64,000 nucleotides of DNA from Candidatus Poseidonia sp. (GCA_030829545.1 JAURAI010000008.1:1-64000), one strand, 5' to 3'; counted from the stretch's first letter, positions 23,119 through 35,371 are shown. Numbers and translations: made by a program. Notes: a model not told the origin generated them from the letters alone.

Positions 23119-24819
23119 TCACCAAGCACCAACCAAGGCATTGGCTGCTACTTCACAGAGGCTGATCAATTGACCCGCTCCAACACCGAAGTACAGGGTG
23201 GTCAGCAAACACGCAACGATGGCCATGCGAACAGACCTTCCCGCTGGCAGGGGTCCTTCTCGACCTTCCTCCGGCTCATGGAAGAACATCACCAAACCAA
23301 CACGCAGGTAGTAGAATACTGAGATGGCGGAGTTGATGACCATGAGGAGTGCGAGGTACCAAACCCAGTGTATATCGCTGAAGGTCAGATCGCCATTCAC
23401 GGTTACATCGACCAAAGCGACCTTGACGATACCCATAATCACGAGGAGTTTGGAAACAAAGCCAGACAGCGGTGGCACACCTGCGAGGGACATCATGAAG
23501 ATGAACATGGTCGCAGCAAGGAAAGGTTCTCGCTTGGCGAGGCCATCCAAGGAAGCAAGGGTGTGTCCGCCTTTTTCACTTTCCAAGATGGACAGAACAA
23601 GGAAGGCTCCGAGTTTGAAACAAACGAGAACCACCAGATGGAAGATAAGGGCCGTTACGACCGCTAGGGCAGCATCGTTGCTTGCGTTGAGGTGTTCAGG
23701 TTCCCAGTTAAGGGCTCCAATGGCCGTGATTGCTGCCAGCATGTAACCGGCATGCGCCACCGATGAGTAAGCGAGCATGCGCTTGGGGTTGGTTGAACCC
23801 AATGCTGCGAGGTTACCCCACGTCATGGTCACCGCAGACAGAACTGCGAGTGCAATCAGCCAAACAGCTGCACCGTCAGTGGCTTCAGGAGATGCTACAA
23901 CGAGGAGGATTCGAAGCAAACCAATGATACCCATGGCCTTGCTTGCTGTCGCTAGGACACCTGCCACGGGGCTGGTCGCACCTGCGTAGGCATCGGGAGC
24001 AGCAAAGTGGAAGGGTGCAGCACTGACTTTGAAACCAAAGCCGACAAGAAGCATTCCAAGAGCGATCAGTGGAAGGGGTTCCATGCCGTTTTCGGCAAAG
24101 GCCAGTGTCAATTCGGTGAACTGCAATGAGCCCGACCAAAGATAGAGCAAAGAGAGCCCGTAGAGTCCGACACCTGATGCGACTGAACCGACAATGAAGT
24201 ACTTCATACCCGCCTCAGTTCCTTCCTTTGTTTCCTTCATGAAGGAGACGAGAACGTAGGTCGAGAAGGATGCTAACTCCAAACCGATGAAGAGCAAGAA
24301 CAAGTCTTGAGCGAGGGCGACGATGGACATTCCAAGTCCCGTGGTCATGAGAAGGATGTAGAAATCCACTTGACGACGGTTGTTGTACAGGCCAAGTGCA
24401 CTCCTGTCCTTGCGGCTTGTTGCGGGAATACGGTTGATGGAAGCAATGCTCGCTAGAGCAAGGGCTCCGTAGAAAATCAACTCAAAGATGCGACTGAATT
24501 CGTTCACCAAAAGCAGGTCATAGCCGCTTTCAGTTTCGATCATGGTCACGTTCATGCCGTTCATGTAGGAAAGCGCAGCAAGCAAGAAAGCGATTACAAA
24601 GAACATGGATGCAAAGATACCGGGCAAACGGGGGTCGCTGTCCAATGTACCACGCTTTCCACCGAAGAACCAGGGGATGCGGATTTGTGTCAGTGGGATT
24701 CGGAACTTAGCGTCACCGAGGTTGGGCACGATCATCAAGGTAAACATACCAATGACCAAAACGAGCTCGGGGGCGAGCGCTGTCACAAAGCCATCGCCAA
24801 AGGGTTGCATCGTTTCCAT
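23119..24819 (-). CDS. nuoN: Complex I proton-pumping subunit N
   Basis: 566-residue Mrp-antiporter-like membrane subunit, last gene of the operon. It has about 14 transmembrane helices and family blocks such as LFLLFIGLELASFSTYVLV (with the key glutamate), KYFIVGSVASGVGLYGLSL, PFHFAAPDAYAGATSPVAG (lysine-bearing region just before) and KRMLAYSSVAHAGYML. In complex I this subunit lies in the membrane arm and couples quinone reduction to ion translocation. ATG 24819 is chosen over GTG 24828 because GGGAGGTG precedes it at proper spacing; it starts one base after the nuoM stop. Confidence 0.95.
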   Translation of the reverse strand: METMQPFGDGFVTALAPELVLVIGMFTLMIVPNLGDAKFRIPLTQIRIPWFFGGKRGTLDSDPRLPGIFASMFFVIAFLLAALSYMNGMNVTMIETESGYDLLLVNEFSRIFELIFYGALALASIASINRIPATSRKDRSALGLYNNRRQVDFYILLMTTGLGMSIVALAQDLFLLFIGLELASFSTYVLVSFMKETKEGTEAGMKYFIVGSVASGVGLYGLSLLYLWSGSLQFTELTLAFAENGMEPLPLIALGMLLVGFGFKVSAAPFHFAAPDAYAGATSPVAGVLATASKAMGIIGLLRILLVVASPEATDGAAVWLIALAVLSAVTMTWGNLAALGSTNPKRMLAYSSVAHAGYMLAAITAIGALNWEPEHLNASNDAALAVVTALIFHLVVLVCFKLGAFLVLSILESEKGGHTLASLDGLAKREPFLAATMFIFMMSLAGVPPLSGFVSKLLVIMGIVKVALVDVTVNGDLTFSDIHWVWYLALLMVINSAISVFYYLRVGLVMFFHEPEEGREGPLPAGRSVRMAIVACLLTTLYFGVGAGQLISLCEVAANALVGAW

Positions 24820-24820
24820 A

Positions 24821-26475
24821 TCAGGCACCTCCCAAAATTGGAATCAAGAGCGTTTCAAAGAACGCCACTGTCCATCCGTTCATCATGTCGAGGGCAATCC
24901 AGGGCATGACACCAAACAAGATGGTGAACACAGCCAGGATGATCATTGCAAACTTCTCGGAATCAGCAATGTCTGGAACTGGCTCACCGTTCAAACTTGC
25001 AGGAGGTTGCGTTTCCTCTCCACCCTCAAAGATGGTGCGCTGCATCGACCAGAGGTAGTAGGCAGCAGTGAGGGCGAGAACAAGGGCGGGTCCAACCATC
25101 CACAAGACGCTCAAATCATTCGCAGCAAGGAAGTGCCACAATGCAAGGAACATCATCAATTCAGCAACGAAGCCAGCCAGCAATGGAAGGCCAAGCGAGG
25201 CCATCCATGCAAACATCATCGAGGTGGCGAGCCAAGGTGAATGCTTGGCCATACCCCGCATGGCGCCAATTTCCATGCTGTGGTAGTGATGCTTGAATGC
25301 ACCACATACTGCGAAGAGCATGGGGCTGATAATACCGTGAGCGAACATCATGAAGAGCGCCGCTGCCCACCCCAATGGTTGCATGGTGGCGATACCGATG
25401 AGAATCACGCCCATGTGCGATACGGAGGAGTAAGCGACCATTTTCTTGAGGTTGGTTTGACCAAGACAGACGATGGCGCCCCACACCAGTGAGATCATTC
25501 CCAAAGCGAGCAACCAGAACTGGAAGTGCTCAGCCGCATGAGGGAAGAATGCCAACGGGAGACGGAACATACCGTAAGCACCCATCTTCAACATCACACC
25601 CGCCAAGAGCATCGAACCGCCTGTGGGCGCCTGTACGTGCGCATCGGGCAGCCACGTGTGGAAGGGGACTGAAGGCAACTTCACGAGGAAGCCGAGCATG
25701 AGCATCACGAAGAGAATCTTCTGCATGCTTTCACCGAGGAACCAAGCTCCGTCTGCGTTGCCTTGCTGGGCGTGCGCAGTCAGGGTCGGGATGTCAAAGG
25801 TACGACCGGTCCATGAACCGGAGTAGGACAAGGCCTGGTCAGGTTGAAGGAAGTACAAGGTCACCAATCCAAGGAGCATCACGACCGAAGCGGTAAAGGT
25901 GTAGATGAAGAACTTCTGAGAAGCATACTTTCGGTCCTTACCGCCCCACTTGAGAATCAAGAAGAACATTGGAATCAGGGTTAACTCCCAGAAGACGTAG
26001 AACATGAAGAGGTCAAGGGCCACGAAGACGCCAATAAGCGCACCTCCCATCATCAAAATGAGCGGAAAGTAGGTCGAAGCGTGCTTTTCATTCCATGTCG
26101 CAATGATGGTCACGGGAAGAAGGAAAGTCGTCAACCAGACCATGGGGAAGGACAAGGCATCAACACCCACGCTCCAATGAATGCCCAATGCTTCAATCCA
26201 AACATAGCGGAATTCAAAGTTGAATGAACCAAAGCCAAGTCCGGTCCAATCGAGTGCTTTGTCAAATCCGAGCGCCTCGTACAGGGTCGAATGACTCTGA
26301 GCAAAGAACATCATGGTAGCGAGAGTGAGCATGGCCAGTGAAATGACCAAGGAGACCATCCGAATGGATGAGCCCAAGCGTTCTCGTGTGGCTCCGTCAG
26401 CGTTTGCAACAAAGGCGAGAAGAACAAGACTGCTGAGAAGTGGCAGACCAACAAGCGGTATGGAAATCCAATCGA

Positions 26476-26479
<4 letters not shown>
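24821..26479 (-). CDS. nuoM: Complex I proton-pumping subunit M
   Basis: 552 residues, about 14 transmembrane helices. Diagnostic blocks are FMFYVFWELTLIPMFFLIL (catalytic Glu), KFFIYTFTASVVMLLGL, LPSVPFHTWLPDAHVQAPTG and KKMVAYSSVSHMGVI. This is the second antiporter-like unit of the membrane arm. ATG 26479 overlaps the nuoL stop (ATGA), so translation is coupled; the ORF-track start five codons earlier is less likely. Length is slightly above the bacterial 500-510, with extra sequence near the C-terminus. Confidence 0.96.
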
Positions 26480-29043
<2,564 letters not shown>

Positions 29044-29052
29044 AACTTCACC

Positions 29053-29355
29053 TCAGTTCCTCAGGACGTTAACGTCGTCCAGTGTAATCGATTCGTGTTG
29101 GCCGTACATGGCCAAGAAGATAGCGAGGCCAATTGCCACTTCGCTTGCAGCGATGGCAATGGCGAAGATGGTGTAGACCCATCCCGTCGTGTCGCCATGG
29201 TAAACGGCTGCTGCTGCGAATTGCATGTTTGCAGCATTGAGCATCAATTCAATGCACATCAAGACGATAATAGCGTTCTTTCGAGTGAAGGCACCGGCCA
29301 AACCGATCACGAACAAGAGTGCTGAGAGCCCAGAAACCCATGCTGGATCAATCAT
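29053..29355 (-). CDS. nuoK: Complex I subunit K
   Basis: 100 residues, three transmembrane helices, normal length. GLAGAFTRKNAIIVLMCIEL contains the conserved membrane glutamate, followed by MLNAANMQF, and the third helix has ASEVAIGLAIFLAMY with the second conserved glutamate. It is part of the E-channel linking the quinone site to the antiporter subunits. Its ATG overlaps the end of the preceding J2 gene by four bases. Confidence 0.96.
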   Translation of the reverse strand: MIDPAWVSGLSALLFVIGLAGAFTRKNAIIVLMCIELMLNAANMQFAAAAVYHGDTTGWVYTIFAIAIAASEVAIGLAIFLAMYGQHESITLDDVNVLRN

Positions 29356-29621
29356 TCTTCTTCACCTCCGAACTCCCACAAGAGATTTTCCATTCTCTCA
29401 TCACGAACAAGGTAAGCGGCACCCATCATGGCCATGGCCATCAAGACCCCGAGAACGAGGAGGGCGAAGCCCCAATCGTGCAGCAAAGAGTCAGCAAGAC
29501 CAGAGGTCGTAGGAGTTGTTGAACTTGGTTCGCTCCAAACACTTTCATCGTTGAGCACGGCGACCAAGATGAAGCCGAGGGCGATGAGCCCCATGCGAGT
29601 GAAGAGGGAAATGAACTTCAT
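29352..29621 (-). CDS. nuoJ2: Complex I subunit J, C-terminal half (J2)
   Basis: 89 residues with two transmembrane helices (LFTRMGLIALGFILVAVL; FALLVLGVLMAMAMMGAAYLV). It follows the N-terminal half J1 with overlapping stop and start codons, in the position where NuoJ's last two helices would be. Split NuoJ (J1/J2) is also seen in haloarchaea, so this is probably the natural archaeal arrangement and not a frameshift. The two products should assemble in the membrane arm. Confidence 0.85.
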   Translation of the reverse strand: MKFISLFTRMGLIALGFILVAVLNDESVWSEPSSTTPTTSGLADSLLHDWGFALLVLGVLMAMAMMGAAYLVRDERMENLLWEFGGEEE

Positions 29622-29902
29622 TCAAAATCCTCCTCCAAAATTTGTCGGCGGGTCAACATGATACCGAACAGGACAACTAAACCGACGCTGGCAAGATAAA
29701 CGAGAATCTGAATGGCTGCGAGAAATTCAGCACCCAGCAGGATGAAAATGCCAGAGACCGCCATGAAACAGAAGATCAGCGAGAGCATCGAGTGCGCCAC
29801 TCGCTGGGCAAAGATGAGGCCAAGGGCTCCACCGAGCGTGATGGCTGCAAACAGAAAGAACACACCGGTTTCTGCAGCGCTGGCCACGTCCATCTCAAGC
29901 AT
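29618..29902 (-). CDS. nuoJ1: Complex I subunit J, N-terminal half (J1)
   Basis: About 94 residues, three transmembrane helices. ETGVFFLFAAITLGGALGLI and AHSMLSLIFCFMAVSGIFILL match helices 1 and 2 of NuoJ, and AIQILVYLASVGLVVLFGIML matches helix 3, whose pi-bulge region is involved in coupling. Two ATGs are possible: 29902 (overlapping nuoI by 8 nt) or 29893 (1 nt beyond its stop). The ORF track begins 61 residues too early, inside nuoI. The chain ends after helix 3 and continues as J2. Confidence 0.88.
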   Translation of the reverse strand: MLEMDVASAAETGVFFLFAAITLGGALGLIFAQRVAHSMLSLIFCFMAVSGIFILLGAEFLAAIQILVYLASVGLVVLFGIMLTRRQILEEDFE

Positions 29903-30926
29903 CCCCCTTGACGGCCTGTTCACCGGCCTCGACTGAGTCAACAGGCTTTGTTGCTTCAGCCGCAGCCTTGGCTTCCTTGGCGGCATTCTTGGCTCGCTTG
30001 TCGCGCTCTTTGGAGGCACGCTTGGCCAACTCAGCGTCCACGGCTTCTTGGTGAACACCGGGGAGCACTCGGGTGCGGGAGGCATCGAACCACAGGTCTT
30101 GACGAGTGAAGCCAGACATGCCGTCGTATTCGTTGGTCATGAAGAAGGAGGTAAAGCCACAGGATTCCATGCAGAGGCCGCAGAACATGCAACGGCCGAG
30201 GTCAATGCGTCCGGAGACGATTTGATCGTCAGCAGGGAGCAATTCAGCACGGTCGACCATGGCTTCCTCACCAGAATCGTTCCAGCGTACTGTAGCGGTG
30301 TCACCGGACAAATCCAGAACTTCTGCGAAACGCCATTCTTGAGGGGCGTCGGTGTGCGCTGTTACGTGGTTGAAGCTGTCCAATTCGGCAACGACTTCAG
30401 GCTTCTCGACTGCAGCGTACTTTCCGACTTCAAGGTCAACGCCCATGCCGGCATGTTCGCCATCAGCACCGTCGAGAACATCAACACGCAACTCAGTGGT
30501 CATGTGCAAACAATCGTTAGGGCAGATGTTGACACACATCTTACACGCAGTGCAAGTTTCCCATATCACGCCAATTCGCCCGTTGTAATTACCCGGGACG
30601 AAGAGCCAGGGTTCCATGTCTTCAAGACGTTCATAGGGATACTGGACGGTTTGAGGCTTCCAAAGTGTTGGTTTGAGGTCGGAGGTCACACGATCTGGTG
30701 CGAATTCCTGCCGACTGATGTCGTTCATGTCCGCCGTAGAGGCCGCACGACTGCGACTTCCATCATCGAGGAACTCAGGGTGACTGGTGTTGTGATAGGC
30801 ACCCAGACGCTTCCCGAACCGCTTTCCAATGAAGGGGAAGGTTCGCAGGGCTGTAATCAAGGTAATCTTGAACGGGTACCAAAACAGGTTTCTAAAATTC
30901 GGTTGTGCGTGTGGATGCATTGGCAT
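29895..30926 (-). CDS. nuoI: Complex I 2x[4Fe-4S] subunit I with large insertion
   Basis: 343 residues against about 160-180 typical. The first cluster motif is CTACKMCVNICP (C125-C135) and the second is CMFCGLCMESC (C246-C256), followed by Gly where Pro is usual. The two are about 120 residues apart rather than about 40, because roughly 80 residues are inserted. Part of the insert (WRFAEVLDLSGDTATVRW) looks like an SH3/Tudor-type beta barrel. A Lys/Ala-rich C-terminal tail adds about 45 residues. It transfers electrons to cluster N2 in NuoB. An AGGTGA site lies four bases before ATG 30926. Confidence 0.92.
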   Translation of the reverse strand: MPMHPHAQPNFRNLFWYPFKITLITALRTFPFIGKRFGKRLGAYHNTSHPEFLDDGSRSRAASTADMNDISRQEFAPDRVTSDLKPTLWKPQTVQYPYERLEDMEPWLFVPGNYNGRIGVIWETCTACKMCVNICPNDCLHMTTELRVDVLDGADGEHAGMGVDLEVGKYAAVEKPEVVAELDSFNHVTAHTDAPQEWRFAEVLDLSGDTATVRWNDSGEEAMVDRAELLPADDQIVSGRIDLGRCMFCGLCMESCGFTSFFMTNEYDGMSGFTRQDLWFDASRTRVLPGVHQEAVDAELAKRASKERDKRAKNAAKEAKAAAEATKPVDSVEAGEQAVKGDA

Positions 30927-30935
30927 GGTTTCACC

Positions 30936-32453
30936 TCACTCCTGCCCCGGGACTACAGTTCCCGCAGGCTCAACAGTATGGACGTGGAACATTCGTTCCG
31001 GTGTCGCTGACTTATCTTCGTCGTTGAGATAAATCACGAAGATAGCAACCCAGAACAAGGTCGTGAGAATGGGCACAAGGCTCGGGATGCCAAAGGCGTC
31101 CCATGCATTTCCACCGGCCACGGTATCGGCCATGTTTTCGGGTTTGAACAGGTACAAACGGTACACCAAAGCCAAGACGACTTGCAGAACGGCCAAAGGA
31201 AGGAGCATGCGCCATCCGAATTCGAGGATTTGGTCGGTTCGAATACGAGCCAGTGAGAAACGAGCCCATACGAAGACGATCAAGAAGACAAGCCAGGATT
31301 TTATCAGCGTCATGATGGCCCCGGGAATCAAGAGATAGAGGCCACCGAGACCGAGGAATTCAATCGAGCCAATGGTGCCTTGGAAGGGAAGGTGCCAGCC
31401 GCCAAGGAAGAAGTGGGTGAAGAGGAAACAGGCTGCATAGGTACGAATGTACTCTGCCATGAACAGCATACCGAACCGCATGCCCCCGTATTCAGTCCAC
31501 CAGCCTTCAACCAGTTCGGCTTCTGCTTCTGGCATGTCGAAAGGAACACGCTCAACTTCTGCAATCATGGTAATGAGGAACAGAGCAGCAGCAAGTGGCA
31601 TCAAGAAGATGTTCCATGCACCTGCAGAGTGTTGGAAATGGATGCTTTCAATGATGTTGAAGGTTCCTGAGAGGATGGCAACCGAGAGAAGGGTCAGCAA
31701 AAGTGGGATTTCGTATGCGGTAAGTTGGGCTGCTGAACGAATGCCACCGATGAGCGTGTACTTGTTGTTGGATGACCATCCGGCAAAGAATACACCGATG
31801 GGCGCAATTCCGAAGATAGCGATGGCGTAGAGGATGGACAAATCTGGGTTGGTGGCATAAATTCCGCTCGAGAGTGGGATCATACCGAGAATGAGGAGGG
31901 TTGATGAAACGATGAGGAAGGGCGATACCTCGAAGATGAGGCGGTCCGCACGTTGAGGGACCATGTGTTCCTTGACCAAGAATTTCATACCGTCTGCGAC
32001 GTTTTGGAAGAAACCCGGTAGGATGGTTTTACCCATCCACGAACGGTTGTTGACACGGTCAACGGTTGGGAAGTTTTCGTCTCTATTTCCGAAATTTTTG
32101 TTCAGCCATTTATTGACGGCACCGATCGGTTTTCCGAGACCAAATGGAAGCATGTTCCACCATTCTCCAGCGGTTACACCGTTTTCACCGACCCAAAGCG
32201 AGCGGAGGGCAGTGGTTGCACCGTAGCGGTCTTGCATACGAGCTACTGCCTTTCGTTCAATCCAAAGGATGGCGAATTGCGAGAAGAAGAGCATCAAAAA
32301 GACGACGTTCACCAAGGCAAAGGTGGCCACGGCAAAGGAAATTGACGAGGCGCTGTCCTCAAGGGGCGTTCCCGAGAGAAGGTCAATGAGGCTCGAGCGA
32401 AGAACACCGTCCCTGCTCATCATGAAGCCAACCAAATCGTACTTGTCATCCAT
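30936..32453 (-). CDS. nuoH: Complex I quinone-site membrane subunit H
   Basis: 505 residues, longer than the bacterial 325-350 because of an N-terminal part and an extra segment near residues 85-130 (WWNMLPFGLGKPIGAVNKWL). Core blocks include ILWIERKAVARMQDRYG (the ERK motif), DLSILYAIAIFGIAPIGVFFAG, SAAQLTAYEIPLLLTLL, EVERVPFDMPEAEAELVEGWWTEYGG (the conserved acidic loop) and RTDQILEFGWRMLLPLAVL. The subunit forms the quinone chamber and E-channel entrance. An AGGTGA ribosome-binding site precedes the ATG. Confidence 0.95.
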   Translation of the reverse strand: MDDKYDLVGFMMSRDGVLRSSLIDLLSGTPLEDSASSISFAVATFALVNVVFLMLFFSQFAILWIERKAVARMQDRYGATTALRSLWVGENGVTAGEWWNMLPFGLGKPIGAVNKWLNKNFGNRDENFPTVDRVNNRSWMGKTILPGFFQNVADGMKFLVKEHMVPQRADRLIFEVSPFLIVSSTLLILGMIPLSSGIYATNPDLSILYAIAIFGIAPIGVFFAGWSSNNKYTLIGGIRSAAQLTAYEIPLLLTLLSVAILSGTFNIIESIHFQHSAGAWNIFLMPLAAALFLITMIAEVERVPFDMPEAEAELVEGWWTEYGGMRFGMLFMAEYIRTYAACFLFTHFFLGGWHLPFQGTIGSIEFLGLGGLYLLIPGAIMTLIKSWLVFLIVFVWARFSLARIRTDQILEFGWRMLLPLAVLQVVLALVYRLYLFKPENMADTVAGGNAWDAFGIPSLVPILTTLFWVAIFVIYLNDEDKSATPERMFHVHTVEPAGTVVPGQE

Positions 32454-32462
32454 GATATCACC

Positions 32463-33602
32463 TCAACGATCGGTCTCCCCAATGCACGGATCAAAACTGC
32501 CCATGATGGCAGGGATGTCGGCTACCTTGTAGCCGATCATGGTCTTTGCAACGTAAGGAATCGTGATGAACATCGGTGAGCGGATTGACAATCTGTAAGG
32601 ATTCTTTCCTCGGCCATCGCCACCGCCCTTGATGTAGAATTGAGAAGCGCCACGGGTACACTCGTAATGGGAGAAACCTGTTGCTCCTTCAGGGGCACGT
32701 GTGGGTGCTTTCGCGAGGATCATCGCATCCCCACTGGCGTAATTGGTGTTCTTTCCACCTGGAATCTTTTCGATAGCATCGAGAATCATGCGACAGGACT
32801 GACGCATTTCTTCCATTCGAACTCGGTAGCGGTCGTAGCAATCAGCGCCCTTGACCGAAGTTGGCTTCTCAACAGCGGGCTCCCAGTCCACTTGGTCGTA
32901 GACGGAATAAGGGTGAGCCCAGCGAACGTCGTAATTGACACCAGCAGCACGAATGTTTGGCCCAGAGACGCCAGCGTTGACCATGTCCTCGGCCTTGGCA
33001 TATCCGACACCTTGCAGGCGAACGAGCCAAATCGTGGATTCGTCGAGCATCATCTCATATTCTTCAATGCGCTTTTCGAACAACTTGACCTTGGCGATGA
33101 GTCGGTCGGCAAATCCTACTGGAATATCTCGCTTGACACCACCGACACGTGGGTAATTGTAATGCATTCGAGAACCGCCAAGTTCTTGCAATAAATCAAG
33201 GAACATTTCACGGTCACGCATGCACCAGGTCATGAGCGTCAGGCTGCCAATATCAGGCCCGTATGCGCCAAGCCACATCAGGTGAGAGGCGAGTCGCTGG
33301 CATTCTGCAGAAATCAACCGAATGTATTCAGCACGCTCTGGCACATCAACTTCGAGGAGGTCTTCTGCTGCATAGATGTAGGAATTGGCCCATGTCATAG
33401 CGCTGACATAGCAAAGGCGGTCGCAGTAAGGAGTGATTTGAGTGAAGTCGCGTGCTTCGGCGATTTTCTCTACACCTCGATGGATGTAGCCTAATTCAGC
33501 ATCGGTATCAACGACCGTTTCACCATCGACCTTGACACGAAGCGTCCAAAGTCCGTGCGTCATTGGGTGTTGAGGACCCATTGTAATCCACATTTGTGCC
33601 AT
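32463..33602 (-). CDS. nuoD: Complex I 49-kDa subunit D
   Basis: 379 residues, homologous to [NiFe]-hydrogenase large subunits but without the metal-binding cysteines. GPQHPMTHGLWTLRVKVDGE is the N-terminal signature that lines the quinone site with its His pair. It is followed by GYIHRGVEKIAE, YCDRLCYVSAMTWANSY, LGAYGPDIGSLTLMTWCMRD and, at the C-terminus, ADIPAIMGSFDPCIGETDR. It is separate from NuoC, unlike the CD fusion of enterobacteria. A GAGGCGGT site precedes the ATG. Confidence 0.96.
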   Translation of the reverse strand: MAQMWITMGPQHPMTHGLWTLRVKVDGETVVDTDAELGYIHRGVEKIAEARDFTQITPYCDRLCYVSAMTWANSYIYAAEDLLEVDVPERAEYIRLISAECQRLASHLMWLGAYGPDIGSLTLMTWCMRDREMFLDLLQELGGSRMHYNYPRVGGVKRDIPVGFADRLIAKVKLFEKRIEEYEMMLDESTIWLVRLQGVGYAKAEDMVNAGVSGPNIRAAGVNYDVRWAHPYSVYDQVDWEPAVEKPTSVKGADCYDRYRVRMEEMRQSCRMILDAIEKIPGGKNTNYASGDAMILAKAPTRAPEGATGFSHYECTRGASQFYIKGGGDGRGKNPYRLSIRSPMFITIPYVAKTMIGYKVADIPAIMGSFDPCIGETDR

Positions 33603-33611
33603 GATACCGCC

Positions 33612-34265
33612 TCACTTCACACGACCCTCGTCGGTTGGTTTTCGACCGAAGCCTTGGGCGTCGTCGTACATTTCGTTGAAATCATGATAGCGGATTTTGT
33701 GCTGCTTTTGCAAGGGATGGAAACCTTCTGGGCTGTCGTGAGGGTTGAGGACACGGTGCATGTTTTCATGTCCTTCGAATTTGATACCAACCAAATCCCA
33801 GGTTTCTTTTTCATTCCAGTCAGCGCCAACCCAAATGCTCTGGACACTGGGCACTGATGGAACATCGGTTTGAGGCAAGGTAATGATCACTTCAAATTCA
33901 AGTGGAATGTCATTACCGGTCAACTTTTCAGCCACGTGGACTGTATTGGTGTGAGGTTTTTGATTGGTCACCGGTTGACGCATCAGGTGGTAGACAACGT
34001 CCCATCCACGATCTTCGCCGCCATCTGGGAAATGCGTTCCCGTAACCATGGAGCAGTAATTTGCACCAAGGTCAAACCGAAGCGTCTTGGCAAGCGCAAC
34101 CCAGTGCTGTGGGGGCGCATGAATTCGGACAAAGGGCATCTTGAAATCGTTGGAATGATGTTCAACGGTCGCTACGACATCTGCACCGCCGTAACGGTCC
34201 ATGACCGATGCTACGCAAGCGGCTGCTGCCGTTTCAGCTTGCTCGTTGGTGACACGCATTCCCAC
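33612..34265 (-). CDS. nuoC: Complex I 30-kDa subunit C
   Basis: 217 residues. The diagnostic part reads FDLGANYCSMVTGTHFPDGG near the middle and SIWVGADWNEKETWDLVGIKFEGHENMHRVL at the end, where W-x-E-R/K-E-x-x-D-x-x-G is the family motif. It forms the base of the peripheral arm with NuoD. The start is probably GTG 34265: GGGAGG lies 7-8 nt upstream, inside the end of nuoB, better placed than for ATG 34259. It lies 2 nt after the nuoB stop. Confidence 0.94.
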   Translation of the reverse strand: MGMRVTNEQAETAAAACVASVMDRYGGADVVATVEHHSNDFKMPFVRIHAPPQHWVALAKTLRFDLGANYCSMVTGTHFPDGGEDRGWDVVYHLMRQPVTNQKPHTNTVHVAEKLTGNDIPLEFEVIITLPQTDVPSVPSVQSIWVGADWNEKETWDLVGIKFEGHENMHRVLNPHDSPEGFHPLQKQHKIRYHDFNEMYDDAQGFGRKPTDEGRVK

Positions 34266-34267
34266 GT

Positions 34268-34861
34268 TCAGTCCTCCCCGACGATAACGGGCTTGTCGCC
34301 CTTGCGGCCACTGCTTGGAGCAGCACCGATGCGGATGATTTTCTCACGGAGCAATCCGAATCCATCGATGAGGGCTTCGGGACGTGGCGGGCATCCAGGA
34401 ATGTAAACGTCAACGGGAATGACGGTGTCAACACCCTCGAGGATGTTGTAGGATTGGAAGTAGGGGCCACCTGAAATAGCGCATTCACCCATGGCGATGC
34501 AGTACTTTGGTTCCGGCATTTGTTCCCAAAGACGGACGACCTTATCGGCGAACTTCTTGGTGATGGGGCCGTTGACGAGGAGAACATCGGATTGGCGGGG
34601 GGATGAGCGGAAAAGAACTCCGAAACGGTCACCGTCAAATCGCGGAGTAGCAGCAGCAGCCATTTCAATCGCACAGCACTTGATACCCAAGTGCAAGGTG
34701 AAGAGTGACTTGCGGCCAGCCCAGTTGAAGTAACGGCCTGCGAGGACGCTGAGGAATTGCTTGATTTTGGTGGCCTTGAGTGCTTCGTCGGTGACGTCAC
34801 CGACCATTTCTACCAAAGCACGGCTGTTGAAGGCTGCGTAGTTTTCGTCTTGACCTGCCAT
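34268..34861 (-). CDS. nuoB: Complex I cluster-N2 subunit B
   Basis: 197 residues. HLGIKCCAIEMAAAATPRFD carries the paired cysteines. RSSPRQSDVLLVNGPITKK, KYCIAMGECAISGGPY and DVYIPGCPPRPEALIDGF carry the remaining ligands of the N2 [4Fe-4S] cluster next to quinone. ATG 34861 is chosen since GAGGTGG lies seven bases upstream; the ORF-track TTG at 34867 is not needed. Translationally close to nuoA (12 nt) and nuoC. Confidence 0.96.
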   Translation of the reverse strand: MAGQDENYAAFNSRALVEMVGDVTDEALKATKIKQFLSVLAGRYFNWAGRKSLFTLHLGIKCCAIEMAAAATPRFDGDRFGVLFRSSPRQSDVLLVNGPITKKFADKVVRLWEQMPEPKYCIAMGECAISGGPYFQSYNILEGVDTVIPVDVYIPGCPPRPEALIDGFGLLREKIIRIGAAPSSGRKGDKPVIVGED

Positions 34862-34873
34862 GTTCAATCCACC

Positions 34874-35359
34874 TCAAATGTAAATGCGACCTCGCTTGCG
34901 GAAGACATACCATACGCCCAGCGACATGGTAGCAAAGAAGGCTCCCAACGTGAGCAGAGCACTGGTTGCACGCTCGACTGCTGCGGTTCGGTCGCCGGCG
35001 TCAATGCCCGGGGCGGTAGCATCGGATGCAACCATGCCGCCCAGAACAAGGAACATGAAAGCCACGTCAAAGACGAGGAAGATAATGGCATACCAGTAGT
35101 ATTGGAAGTGGAATTGGATCATGGCCTCCCCCACAGGTTCACTACCGCATTCAAAGGTCGTGAGACGACGAGGGTAGAGGCTGTGATCACGCTCGTACCC
35201 TTCAAGTAGATAGGAGCGTGTGATGTGCGGACGAGCAGGGTCAACCTTGGGGCGAACCACCCACGTGATGAGGAAATTTGTGAGTGGCATGATGATTCCG
35301 ACAATCGTCAAAAATCCAATGGAAAGATAGGCACTTGGTACTGATTCAAGTCCCGACAT
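34874..35359 (-). CDS. nuoA: Complex I subunit A
   Basis: 161 residues, slightly long for the family (about 120-145), with three transmembrane helices. The conserved loop is TTFECGSEPVGEAMIQFHFQYYWYAIIFLVFDVAFMFL, where the E-C-G and F-D-x-E/A positions are diagnostic; the second acidic residue of the usual DVE is Ala here. It heads the operon. GGTGAT lies a few bases before the ATG, and a leader hairpin sits just upstream. Confidence 0.95.
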   Translation of the reverse strand: MSGLESVPSAYLSIGFLTIVGIIMPLTNFLITWVVRPKVDPARPHITRSYLLEGYERDHSLYPRRLTTFECGSEPVGEAMIQFHFQYYWYAIIFLVFDVAFMFLVLGGMVASDATAPGIDAGDRTAAVERATSALLTLGAFFATMSLGVWYVFRKRGRIYI

Positions 35360-35371
35360 CGTATCACCAAC

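Noticed and set aside
29352-29902. Frameshift in nuoJ
   Set aside because: The two halves overlap as separate genes with proper start and stop codons, and a J1/J2 split is known in other archaea.
30048-31010. 320-aa open frame on the plus strand opposite nuoI and nuoH
   Set aside because: It lies wholly opposite genes with strong family matches, has no ribosome-binding site and no protein-like pattern; it is a shadow of biased codon use.
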